DNA from: Galeruca laticollis | Lineage: Eukaryota; Arthropoda; Insecta; Coleoptera; Chrysomelidae | DNA length: 64,000 nt | Assembly (NCBI GenBank): GCA_963921935.1 | Contig: OY998176.1 | Span: forward strand, 169,690,445 to 169,754,444 | Direction: 5' to 3' | Shown: positions 33,425 to 43,245 of the stretch, in pieces | Numbering within the stretch: position 1 is the stretch's first letter | Layout of the letters: each line of letters begins with the position of its first letter | Made by a program: the position numbers and the translations under genes | The notes under the pieces: generated by a model | Seen by the model: only the letters and a program-made list of their open reading frames with translations | Told to the model about the DNA's origin: nothing | The model's database searches: none

Positions 33425-33925
33425 ATATTAACAGTTATTGATAGAGTTACTAGGTAGGTATATCATCTTGAAATCATTGAATCAGAAAATGTCATTAGAA
33501 CTTTAATAAATCACTATATTACACGTTTTGAAATACCCTGTAAAAGTACACATAATCAAGGTGCTTATTTCGACTATAACATGTTTGAAGAATTTATTTA
33601 GTAAAAGATTGGGTTTTCAGAGTATACACATTAGAGCTTATCATCCACATGGAAACGGCATGATTGAAAGATTCCATCGTACTCTTGAATCAGCCCTTGA
33701 AGCAAAACTCATTTCAAATAACTGGAAGGAAGAATTACCTCTAATTCTTCCAAGTTTAGGATCTGCAATCAAAGAAGGCTTACATTGTTCATCTACAGAA
33801 TTAGTTTATGAGCATACACTGCGTCTTCCTGACCAATTTCTTAATAATACAAACGAAAATATAGATAATATTATCATTCTGACGATGATAGTAATATCGA
33901 AAACATTGTCAATTTCTTAGAATTT
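33425..33925 (+). pseudogene. Ty3/Gypsy integrase core and C-terminal part (continues 30590-31144)
   Basis: The frame gives LTVIDRVTR (first catalytic D), a decayed second-D region (STHNQGAYFD), AYHPHGNGMIERFHRTLESA containing the catalytic E (about 33655-33705), and LPLILPSLGSAIKEGLHCSS..LVYEHTLRLP. It reads on from the zinc-binding piece at 31050-31133, with about 70 residues missing between. The two parts are separated by the RTE, pogo-like and mariner-type pieces. Stops at 33451 and 33600 and frame changes show that it is dead. Confidence 0.8.
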
Positions 33926-34289
33926 TTAACATTTTTTCAGTATATAGTGGAATTATTCACAAACAGTTAGTTTCATTTAAAAAAGTTGTTTCAAACATAT
34001 TTATTATTTCCAGCACTTACTACCTTCCGTTTTCTTTTATCGGTCAGTCCGCGAAAAATACTGAAAAATGTCTGTCCAAGTTTTTAAATTCACATGTCAT
34101 TGTGCAATATGTATGTCAGTTGAGGAGATTTTTATGTCCTTTAATGTAATTATTTGTTATTTGTGGATTAAAAACCACTGGTCATTCCAAGAAAAGTTTA
34201 TTGAATACAGTTTTCCAAGAAATTACTTTAGAATTTATTACACGACATATATGGATATTATGGATATTATTTCTGAGGTGTATATATAT

Positions 34290-34343
<54 letters not shown>

Positions 34344-35504
34344 TACTGTTTTTTAAGAAACAATAAGAGCATAGATTAGAATTCAATCCATAGACACAAT
34401 ATTATAAAGATATACCTCGTACATGAGTACATGAGTACTAAATTACATAAACAGAGACATACTGACCTGTGGAGTATGTAACACATATCCAGATAACCAT
34501 AAGTAAAATGGAAATCCAATTTAACCATATTTTAAATGTTCATTTGGTAGTTTACTTTAAATTTTCGATAGTAGCATATTTCAAATTGTTTACTAAATTT
34601 CACATAAGATTTCATCCTAGAAAAAAATAGTTAATGGTAAATAATTATAAACTAAGAATATAACATGAGGATTAAAACATAACAATCGAATTAAAATTAA
34701 GAGAAAGAATAAAATTTGTTATTTTTCAAATTCATATGAAATCTGAGATTATGTTGACACAGAAAATTATTTATAATAAACTAAAACAAAAAGGCAATGT
34801 AAGATCTCAACAAGAATAACAGAGAATTTGGAGATTAAAACAATAATTAATGAGACATATTCAATTGAATATGAAATATAATTCCAGATGTTAAGTTTAT
34901 AAGACATGAAACAGTACTAATGATAAATTGTTGAAATAATTGAAAAATGTATAATTAGTTGATTATGATTGTAAATATTAGTTGTAAGAATAATGAATGT
35001 AGAATGGAAACGAATAATTGTCGCGTTTAGTGCGAGAAAATACGGGAAAAGTGGACTTAAGAAAATTTCCAGAAATTATACATGAATGTTACCATTAAAT
35101 AGGGAATTTTCCAGAGATTCCCATGGTATCGATAATTTTCCAATGTGTGGAAACATATTCCAATAATTGAAGTTTTAAAGTATGACATTTCAAGGAAAGT
35201 CATAAATTTCTTTGACAGGACACTGACAAAATTGCATCACGATCTGTACTTTATGATATTGTATCCCAGCGTTATTACACCACTAGGAACTGTTGATATA
35301 CACACAAATCAAAATCTAGTCTGTATATGTTGAAAAATCTGTATTTAAGAGTGTTTAACAACAATAGAGAATTATTACTTCTTCTAATTTACCTAAGAAT
35401 GTCTGCTAGATACATGCGCATGAATTATAATCGTTTTTAGTCTAATAAACTTATACCACATCTGGTAACATGAAATCGAAATAAGACTTAATGATTAATA
35501 GGAA
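33926..35504. other. No gene seen; contains an (AT)n microsatellite
   Basis: Very AT-rich. An alternating TA tract spans about 34278-34340. I see no other structure. Confidence 0.5.
34278..34340. repeat. (TA)n microsatellite
   Basis: About 60 bases of near-pure TA repeat with one TTC interruption near 34291. Confidence 0.95.
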
Positions 35505-35750
35505 ATCTATTATTGATTTATAGAAAATTACTTCAAAATAGAAGATTTCTGGAATTTAATAATGTAAAAATGTAATCAATCATATTGATTTATAGGAAAC
35601 TATTTCAAAATTGAAGGTTTCTACATTTGTGTTCTTATAGTTGAAATAAAATCTAAAATCTATCACATTGATTTATAGAAAATTATTTTAAGATTGAAGG
35701 TTTCTATATTTGTCTGTTCTTGTATTGTAAAAAATAAAATCTATTGTGCT
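35505..35750. repeat. Degenerate tandem repeat, three units of 74-81 bp
   Basis: The block ATTGATTTATAGAAAATTA followed by AAGATTTCT-like sequence occurs at about 35512, 35585 and 35667. The unit includes AAGGTTTCT and a T-rich spacer and is non-coding. Confidence 0.8.
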
Positions 35751-36046
35751 TTAAAATTTTTATTGTGTATACATCTCCCGCTAACAGGTGTCTCTGTTCA
35801 AAAAGGGAACTAATTCAACCCATTGATGGGAAGAGTCTCATTACCTATACGAGGTAAGTCTAAACTGAGAGGAACAATATTAATTTGATCACATTAAAAA
35901 AAATTTATTTCATAAAACATTAGCTAGCCGGACAAATATAAATAAAAAGGGTAAAACATAAACTATGATAATAATATAATAAAATTGGATAAAACAATAT
36001 GGCAATTTTCTTCTAAAATGAATAAAATAGACTAATAAAAATAACA

Positions 36047-36095
<49 letters not shown>

Positions 36096-36420
36096 TAGAA
36101 AGCAAGGAGATGCTTCTGTTGTTTATCGACCGTACTTGATTAAATATAAAGAGTGAATTATCGGGTATATGGTCAGTAAAATGAACGGAATTTTCCATTA
36201 TCCTGTATTCAATATTTCGCCACCGTTTGGTAGCTTCATTAGGAGATGCTACAGAATTCATTAAACAATTATTTGTACACAATAATAGTGAACTCACAGA
36301 TTTTTAGACTCTGGAATTCAATGACGTCTAGAAACTAAAAAAAGACTAATTAAAATAATTTTAGAAAACCAATCAGGTGTAGATATGAAAATGTTTACAA
36401 AAAACTAATTAGAAACGCTC
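35751..36420. other. No gene seen; (AT)n at 36050-36090
   Basis: AT-rich sequence with one alternating AT tract. Frames through the tract are artefacts of the repeat. Confidence 0.5.
36050..36090. repeat. (AT)n microsatellite
   Basis: Pure alternating TA tract of about 40 bases. Confidence 0.95.
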
Positions 36421-36431
36421 TAATAGTATAT

Positions 36432-36556
36432 TATACACCAAGGTGGTGAATACTGTTATCATTGACCGAGCACCAATATTATTTCGCGAGGGGCTTTGCC
36501 AAGAGCGGAATAAGGTGCGAGGCTTATAAATGTCTTCACCACCGTGGTGTATATAC
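36432..36556. repeat. ~120-bp hairpin element with ATACACCAmGGTGGTGAA ends
   Basis: ATACACCAAGGTGGTGAA at the left is matched by TTCACCACCGTGGTGTAT at the right (one mismatch). Inside, GCACCAATATTATTTCGC pairs imperfectly with GCGGAATAAGGTGC around GAGGGGCTTTGCC. It is non-coding, with the size and form of a very small MITE or a recombination site. Confidence 0.75.
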
Positions 36557-36706
36557 AATTTTTTTCACTACACACAAATTAAAAAAAATTCTTGTTAAAA
36601 TCGAGTAGCATAGGAGTGTAAATTCGCCTTTCCGCTAATAAAACAATAATCGAGTAGTTTTATACAGATTGACATTTCCACTAGTAAAAATTATTTGTAA
36701 ATCAGA

Positions 36707-37078
36707 GGTGCGTTCATAAAACATAACTTATAACTCAACCGTTGATGAGCGCTCACTGAGCAACAAATAATAATGGTAGACGTGTGTCTGCTGAACGATA
36801 ATAGTTTTGCACAACATTAATATTGAAAGTATGGCTAGATACAATATCATTCTTGCGTTATTAGATGATGGTAATGTTATTGATACAAACAGAAATATTA
36901 TAACCCACGCGATAGAAAATTTGCAGGAACTATCACCACATGATTATAATGTAAGAAGACGTGATATTCGTGAAAAATAACAGGAATTATTATGAAGATA
37001 AAATTCCAGCGTATAAAGTTACGTATCGAAATACGTTCACAGAAAATTCACGCAAGGGTTGAGTTTTGTGAACGCACC
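36707..37078. mobile_element. 372-bp deletion derivative, Harbinger-like TIRs
   Basis: GGTGCGTTCATAAAAC (36707-36722) and its complement GTTTTGTGAACGCACC (37063-37078) differ at one base. GGTGCGTTCA is the kind of terminus found in insect PIF/Harbinger elements. A clear 3-bp target duplication is not visible. It holds one 49-residue frame (36831-36980) of unknown identity. Confidence 0.6.
36831..36980 (+). pseudogene. 49-residue frame inside the Harbinger-like derivative
   Basis: Starts MARYNIILALLDDGNVID and ends RRRDIREK before TAA. It has a regular start and protein-like composition and may be the N-terminus of the parental transposase. I cannot match it to a family with confidence. Confidence 0.35.
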
Positions 37079-37554
37079 CAACGTGTGTAATTATCATCAT
37101 GTTGTAGTCACGGGATGTCATAAGTCATTATTGGTTGACCGGGAATTATAAACTAATGGCATTTTTATTCAAATAATTTTATTGTGTTAGGTAATTTCAG
37201 AAAGCAAATACTTTAAAGACAATCTCCTGGGTACACAACATTATGTTGCATAAGTTTTTGTTAAACTACTATCCCTGGATACTCAAAACATTGGAATTTG
37301 TCAATTATCGACCTAGGTTAACAATAGAGAAAATTGTTAACTACTAATAGAGAAATTGAGTTTCTCAGTTGGCTAGAGGATGCAATAATAGACAACTTCA
37401 TAGCTAGTAGTGGAAAAAACAAATTACAGGGTGATAAGACAAATTTATTACTAAAACGATTTTAAAAGTTTGTAATAAATATTACTAAGTCTATAAGTGT
37501 CTGATTTTAGGTTATTCGCGTAAGTGTTCCTAGCAATATGATACATCTCAGAAA
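37079..37554. other. No gene seen
   Basis: AT-rich spacer before the Penelope-like inverted repeat. No feature recognised. Confidence 0.4.
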
Positions 37555-38590
37555 ACAATCGATGTTAGTATTAGTCCGCATGCTGCAGTATCTTAGTACT
37601 GTTGTAGTCAAACGTATGTCATGTTTTCGAAAAAATGGCCCACAACTGCACAATTATTTTTGCCTGTACGACAAACACTCTTGTGCTGGGTAATGCTCTG
37701 CTTAACCCATTGTGAGGTTTAACCAACGTAACATCCCTGACACTGTGAGTAATCCATTTTGTTAATAACATTTGTGTTGTATAAAGTAGGTGTTTTGTCT
37801 TTTAATTTAGAAAAAAGGTTAAAATTTGTAATCAAATTATATTTAACAATCTTAATATTGGTTAAATTTATAAACAGAGGTGAAATTAAATGAGTCAGAT
37901 TAGGAATATACGGAAGTTTATAATATTTTATGGCTTGCTCACTATGTTGGTTAACTTAAACGGCAGTCGGTATTATATAATAATTTCCTTGAAATACCTG
38001 TTGGGTAACCATGGGAAACATAATTCCGTAATAATGATGAAAATAGAATATTGCAAATCAGTGATGAAGCATTCCTATAGAAGAACCCCAAAAATATTGT
38101 TTGATATATTTAAGAAGAGTGGTTACACAACAGGTATTTTAAAGAAATTAATATATAACATCGACTTTTATGACGGTCAAGTAGACGAACATAGTGAGCA
38201 AGCCATAAAATATTATAAATTTCCGTACATTACTAATCTGTCTCATTTAATTTTACCTCTGTTTAAAAATTTAACCAATATCAAAATTGTTAAATATAAT
38301 TTAATTACAAATTTCAACCTTATTTCTAAAGTAGAAGACAAAACACCTACTTTATACTACACAAATGTTATTTACAAAATGGATTGCTCGCAGTGTCAGG
38401 GATGTTACCTTGGTCAAACCTCACAATGGCTTAAGCAGCGCATTACCCAGCACAAGAGTGATTGTCGTACAGGCAAAAATATTTGTGCAGTTGTGGACCA
38501 TTTTTTTAAAAACAGGACATACGTTCGACTACAACAGTACTAAGATACTGCAACATGCGGACCAATACAAACATAGATTGTTTTTTGAGA
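37555..38590. repeat. Large inverted repeat, ~450-bp arms, made of two Penelope-like 3' fragments
   Basis: The left arm (37555-38001) is the reverse complement, at clearly less than full identity, of the right arm (38132-38590). Matching blocks include CGCATGCTGCAGTATCTTAG at the outside and CAGGTATTT..AAATTA at the inside. The spacer is about 130 bp. Each arm encodes the same GIY-YIG region, the left arm on the minus strand. Inverted partial copies are a known habit of Penelope-like elements. Confidence 0.88.
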
Positions 38591-38697
38591 TTTATCATAT
38601 TGCTAGGAACCCTAACGCGATTAATCTTAAATCCGACACTAATGGACTTAGTAATATTTATTGTCAACTGTCAATAAACATATCAAAAGTAATGTAA
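38041..38697 (+). pseudogene. Penelope-like element fragment with GIY-YIG endonuclease
   Basis: The frame reads the end of the RT region (YRRTPKILFDIFKKSGY, YYKFPYITNLSHLILPLF) and then the GIY-YIG nuclease: VIYKMDCSQCQGCYLGQTSQ, then LKQRITQHKSD. Y-L-G replaces the usual YIG, and the Cys pairs around it are normal for Penelope-like nucleases. A frameshift at about 38530 moves the C-terminal tail (KILQHADQYKHRLFFEIYHI) to the next frame, ending at 38697. This lineage is different from the Penelope-like element at 46.8-49.2 kb. RT is missing. Confidence 0.8.
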
Positions 38698-39414
38698 GGA
38701 ATGCGCCTTTCTAGTGAGTAGGATCGGACGGGCAAAAATCTGTATTTCATTCATAACATGTTCGAAATTTTTGTATCGAAGAGTTTCGGTTTCGGTTACA
38801 GTTACGGAGCTTTATACGGTCCCTGGTTTTTAAATTGAGCATTCAGACGATGAGTTCGGAATAGATATGAGGAAAATATTAATTAACCTTTTAAATATAT
38901 TCATTCAATGGAATTCCTCATAAAAGCATATGAAACTTTGTTTGTTAACTCGATTGTGGAATGGTAATGAACTGTTTTTAATTGTTTCTGAGAGTAGATT
39001 GACCCTTAATGAGTAGTTAATTGTATGGATAAGTGCAATCAATTACAAAATATATTATTGGAATCAACAGTATAATGAATCTGAAAAACTACTAATATGA
39101 CTAATATTCCTTCCGCTAATGTTGGGAAATTCAATAATATGCGCATTAATGTTGGAATTCTTGTAAGCTAGTGAATTTGGAAAATTTCCTTTCCATTCAA
39201 ATCAACCAGCCTCATAAAAAATAATGAATGGATCACAAATAAACGTAGAATAATTTCGTTGTCCTCATTTAAGTTACTTTCCTCTATACATATGCTGAAA
39301 TTGAGTGTCAGCAATTTCAAGTGTGTTCTGCAATTTTCACAATTGATTAAGACAAGTAGCATAGCGCCGCAGTGCGGCGTATACGTAGACTTCTAAACAA
39401 TAATTTCAGATTAA
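38698..39414. other. No gene seen
   Basis: AT-rich sequence up to the next TIR element. A small hairpin GCCGC-AGT-GCGGC occurs near 39366-39378. Confidence 0.4.
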
Positions 39415-40325
39415 TAAATATTTACATTAGTCCAAAAACCTCTTGACGAGGTAAAAATATATGACACATGTACAACCATTATAAAAGATGTGATATCAAA
39501 CCATACGATGTATAGGGTGATACAAGTACTATATCCACACATAATCGTTTTGAAATAAAGGTAAGCTATGGGAACATATTTACTCTTTACTCCTCAATAA
39601 TTTGATAGTTTTAAATAATTAATGAACTTACGTTCAAGACTAATTAAATATTGTGTTTGTTTGAAGCTGACTTTCTTTAAACTTTGCCGAAAGTTATTTG
39701 AATTTCAGTATATATTTTATACGGACGTTTAAATTAGTATCCATTCAGTTCATACTACCAAAAAAACAAAGTATAGAAAATGCTTCATTCAATCAATACT
39801 TTCAAAATACAATACAAAGAAAGGCTCTATCCGGTTTATAGGTACTATCAAAACAAATAACAAAGAAAGGATGCGATAAGAATTACACTATCAAAATACA
39901 TAACAAAGAAAGGGCCCCATTCGACTAATATTAAAACAGATTAGAATAAAGGGCCCCGGATTATACTACGGAAACGTATTACAAAGTAAAGACCACATGT
40001 GTTCACTTGAGTTGTCAGACAACAAACAAACAAAAAAACTTTTTTTATATGTAGACCGGTTGAAAAACAAAATATATTAAAATGAAACTGGGAAGAACAC
40101 AAACAAACACCACAAACATTATTTAAACGGAGCTGAACTGAAAAATTAAGTGGCAATACGTAGCCATAACTTACCTTTATTTTAAAAAGATTATAAGTAG
40201 ATATAGTACTTCTCTCACCCTATACATCGTATGATTTGATATCACATATTTTATAAGGGGTGTACTTGCGTCACCTATTTTTACCTGATCAACAGGTTTT
40301 TAGACTGATGTCAGTATTTTTTGTA
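39415..40325. mobile_element. Non-autonomous element with ~110-bp terminal inverted repeats
   Basis: The left arm (about 39415-39535) and the right arm (about 40198-40325) are reverse complements. The best block is ATGTGATATCAAA followed by CATACGATGTATAGGGTGA, with AAAAACC..TTGA further out. The inside is non-coding and includes a minisatellite. The superfamily is unknown because no TIR start or target duplication can be fixed. Confidence 0.75.
39797..40005. repeat. Minisatellite, ~43-bp unit, 4-5 degenerate copies
   Basis: Units share TATCAAAAyA..AACAAAGAAAGG and start at about 39803, 39848, 39890 and 39930, with a weaker one at 39970. They lie inside the TIR element. Confidence 0.7.
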
Positions 40326-40424
40326 CAACTTTCAAATTCAATTCTCATATAGTTGAGAAAAGTAATATAGATTTTTCCAATAATTTCTTAGAGGTATGCG
40401 GTATTTATGAAATAGTAGTTTGGA

Positions 40425-40515
40425 CAACAAGGGCGCAAAGCGTCACTTTTTCCACGAGCGTAAATCCAGCGAGTGGGAAAAGTGCTTTGCGTACGAGTTG
40501 TACACAACATTTTTT
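40425..40515. repeat. Quasi-palindrome with GCAAAGC / GCTTTGC arms
   Basis: CGCAAAGCGTCACTTTTTCC at the left is mirrored by GGGAAAAGTGCTTTGCG at the right, with GAGCG..CAGCGAG between. It is non-coding and resembles the blocks at 23388 and 36432 in build. Confidence 0.75.
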
Positions 40516-41236
40516 CTACAACCACGTTTATTAATGAAAGAAAAATCAGGTGAACTTGATTAATTTTGAATTCTTATGCCCGTTTTATCTTTTTTGATAA
40601 TGAGTTTTCATTAATGTAATATTTGTGTTTGTTAATGGAATTCACTATAAAGATAATGTTGATTATCAAAAATAATTTGATATTTCCGTGTGGAAAGTGC
40701 CATAGCGTGTACTTTTCCCACAGGAAGTTATTACTTTTCCAACGGATATCTAAGAAAAGACCTGGTTTGCGTATAAAAATTTGTGTAGAAAAGCTTCTTT
40801 TGCATATTGGTGGTAGAAAAATATATTTTTCTCACATTTTGCCCATGAAACAAACAAAAATAAGTGGAATTTCGATATTTTCACAAAAAATGGATTTTTC
40901 TCACATCTTGTTAATAAATCAAATGAAATCAAGTGAAATTTGAATAAATTGATAAAGGATCAGTTTCTCACACGTTTTCTTCATGAAACATGCAAGGGTA
41001 GTAAAATTTTGGTGTTCCTTGAAAAAAGTAAATTTCAGATGGGCCTCTTAAATAACTTCAAAATCGGTGATAGGCATGGTAAAAATAATTTCCGGTCATT
41101 AATTTCCATTTAAAATATCAAAAATACATTGAACATAAAAAAAAACAAGATCTATTTCACTCAGATGGCCGTTACACCTGTAATGTAGGTACACCAGGAG
41201 CTCGTAATATTCTATTTATGCTGTTGAAAAGATAAT
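40516..41236. other. No gene seen
   Basis: AT-rich with a few loosely repeated phrases (TTTTTCTCACA..TTG near 40828 and 40895). No domain-bearing frame. Confidence 0.4.
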
Positions 41237-41650
41237 GAATAGAGCTACAAAAAACATGTACCAAAGCAATTTTCTCTCTATCTGTGCGTGAGAACCGTAT
41301 ATCTTGGAAAAACTTGAATTGTTTTGGCTACAACTTCACAGGGCTGCACTGAAAGTATAAACTATTACACACTATTAGAAATATCCTGAAATGAGCTACA
41401 AATTACATAGAAAGTGTTTTTTCTCTATCTGGGGTCAAAAACCGTATACATTGGAAAGAAATGTGAAAAAACGAAAAAGCATTAAAGGGTGGACCACTTA
41501 TTTTGGATATAACACCACAAGCGTACACCAAATATCTCAAATATTATACAACGTTGGAAAGCAATTGAATATAGCTACAAAAAATGTTGGGAGTTGTTTT
41601 TTCTCTATCTGAGGTCCGAAAGCGTATAAATTGTAAAAAAGTTAAAATAC
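41237..41650. repeat. Degenerate tandem repeat, three units ~150-180 bp
   Basis: Each unit begins with AGCTACAAA, has TTTTTCTCTATCTG about 40 bases later and then CGTATA..TTGgAAA. Units start at about 41237, 41389 and 41569. Non-coding. Confidence 0.7.
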
Positions 41651-41750
41651 CGATATATTAGAAATTTTAGATGCGATTGTAATAGCTTTTCTAGCTCAAT
41701 CATTCTGCGAAGTTGTATCGAAATCGTTAGAGCCATTACATTGTTGCCAC

Positions 41751-41751
<1 letters not shown>

Positions 41752-41795
<44 letters not shown>

Positions 41796-41796
41796 T
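41752..41796. repeat. (AT)n microsatellite abutting a Penelope-like end
   Basis: Pure AT alternation next to the pseudo-LTR of the Penelope-like element that starts at about 41800. It could be part of the insertion target. Confidence 0.9.
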
Positions 41797-41799
41797 ATG

Positions 41800-42236
41800 G
41801 AGCTGAATACATTTGTTCAAATAATGAATAGAGTAGTGTTTTGTATTTAAGTGTATAAATTCTCTCTATTACAAAGCACTATCGACTTTCGTCATCTTCA
41901 GTGCTTCCTGAAAGTAAATACTCAGTTGAAAGTACAGAAATATGAGTTGTAAAAGTGAGATTATAATTTTGGAAAAGTTGTTAGGTGAGTACTTACAAGT
42001 CAGGTAAACAGGAAATTGCTGAATAAATAGAAAATATTGTTACAATCAATATTGTTCTACTTAATAACTAAACGAGAAACATGTTGAAATTCAGGTAATG
42101 TGGTATGCAGAAGCAACGTTAACCAGATGCGGAATGTGTAAAGTCAAATGTAAAAGTGGAAATACCAGTACCAACCTAAAGAGCGGTATAGTGAGAATTG
42201 AAATGGAAGCGTTACTCAACGTAAATTTAATTATAT
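41800..42236 (-). repeat. 3' UTR and 3' pseudo-LTR of the Penelope-like element
   Basis: The part at 41806-41980 matches 49200-49390 in the same orientation and 49880-50090 in the opposite one. The part at 42083-42236 matches 49650-49810 inverted. The hairpin GAAGCACT..AGTGCTTT around GAC-GAAA-GTC lies at about 41880-41915. Confidence 0.8.
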
Positions 42237-42713
42237 TGTAATGTATTTCTAATTTATTTAAACAGCAAACGGGTGGAATAAATTTCAAACACACGGTATG
42301 GCTACTTACTAATTTATTTAAACACTAAACTACTCACTAACACTTAATTTATATATACTTAACTAATCACAGTATATTCACTTACACTAATTTATATAAA
42401 CAGTTCTAATTTATATTCACTTATTTACTTATTCATCTCACGATGTCAAATTATCAACTAAACTAACTCTTCCTGATCGGCCCCTTATATAATAAAGCCT
42501 TTTTTGCTAGAAAATTCTGAGCTGCGGCTCACACACACAAAAATAATGGGTTCTGGCATTTTATAGATAAGTCTGGTCAAAAAACAATGTTTAGATAAGA
42601 TAGTCGTAACCAGTTATAAAAAAAGAACCCTGCGTATCCGCCATAGTTTTAATTTTCATACCTAGCTTAGACAGTCGGATTTAGGGTCTATACCAGCGTG
42701 CTGTTTCGTAACA
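42237..42713 (-). repeat. 3' LTR of the Ty3/Gypsy element (477 bp)
   Basis: Plus-strand limits TGTAATGTATTTC and TTTCGTAACA. It contains a ~38-bp segment near 42380-42420 that the other LTR lacks. Confidence 0.92.
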
Positions 42714-42810
42714 TTACCCCCTCCTTAAATGGAAGTTCTTTGAAGCGGCAACTGGCCCCATTTCTACACTTTCCGATCTTATGGAAATAGCAGGGCACCG
42801 TCTTCATCGG
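42714..42810 (-). pseudogene. CCCH-like zinc finger at the end of the Gypsy 3' frame
   Basis: On the minus strand the frame reads MKTVPCYFHKIGKCRNGASC followed by RFK. The spacing C-x7-C-x5-C-x3-(H) is that of a CCCH finger, with Lys where the final His should be. A preceding Gln-rich linker (QLQQHYP) lies in the same frame and overlaps the end of the macrodomain-like frame, so one frameshift separates them now. CCCH fingers bind RNA. A role in packaging or regulating element RNA is only a guess. Confidence 0.55.
42717..42726 (-). promoter_or_regulatory. Polypurine tract
   Basis: AAGGAGGGGG on the minus strand, followed by TAA and the LTR start. It primes plus-strand DNA synthesis in LTR elements. 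It overlaps the last codons of the CCCH-like frame. Confidence 0.8.
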
Positions 42811-43245
42811 ATAATGTTGTTGTAGCTGCAAATTATTATCTGGACATCGGTATCTCGTAAAATAATGTCTACCATGTTCCTGATAACTCGCCAATCCAAC
42901 TGGTTACTCGCTATCTTAGGCATAGCCAGTTTCTTCACGCTGGATTGTAACACATGGTCTCGGAGGTTACGAAGTGCTTCCCACACATCGCGGTAGGTAG
43001 ATCGGTCTTGAAATTCATTTTTAGTTACCACGTAGAAGACGACCGCGAATTATGTTTCAGTTTCAGTGTCTTGCCAGGGACTGGAATCTGGTGTTCAAGT
43101 TTTTCTAATTACCCGAACTTCTTCCGAAAGACGGTTGCCAACCCTCGTGCGTTCTTGATACGGGCGGGGATGTTGTATACCAGTAAATAATCTTCCGGGA
43201 GAGTGAACAAATCTTGTTGTTGTTCCGAAGTGACTACATATCTAG
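42804..43245 (-). pseudogene. Macrodomain-like (TARG1/OARD1 type) frame downstream of Gypsy integrase, broken
   Basis: In the minus-strand frame overlapping the last integrase codons, residues ARYVV..QQQDLFTLPEDYLLVYNI, then GLATVFRKKFG, follow the TARG1/OARD1 pattern (YV.GDLF..P...SLAHCIS....GAGIA..FKKKFG). After a TAA (43109-43111) and a frameshift near 43048, the frame continues FAVVFYVVTKNEFQDRSTY, LRDHVLQSSVKKLAMPKI and DTDVQIIICSY, again matching the family (YLITK.....PTY..L, .GV..L.MPRIGCGLD.L.W, .TDI.I.VY). The Lys of VTK matches the catalytic Lys. The GCGLD loop with the catalytic Asp is degenerate (IASNQLDW). TARG1 removes ADP-ribose from acidic residues. Identification is by pattern only. 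Confidence 0.7.

Noticed and set aside
37890..38040. N-terminal part of the 217-residue frame starting at 37890
   Set aside because: This part reads the antisense of the left inverted arm. Only from about 38041 does it read real Penelope-like protein.
41875..41920. Canonical hammerhead ribozyme in the Penelope 3' repeat
   Set aside because: The flanks pair with each other and there is no separate stem I or stem III with a UH cleavage site in the monomer, so it is listed only as a hairpin with hammerhead-like boxes.
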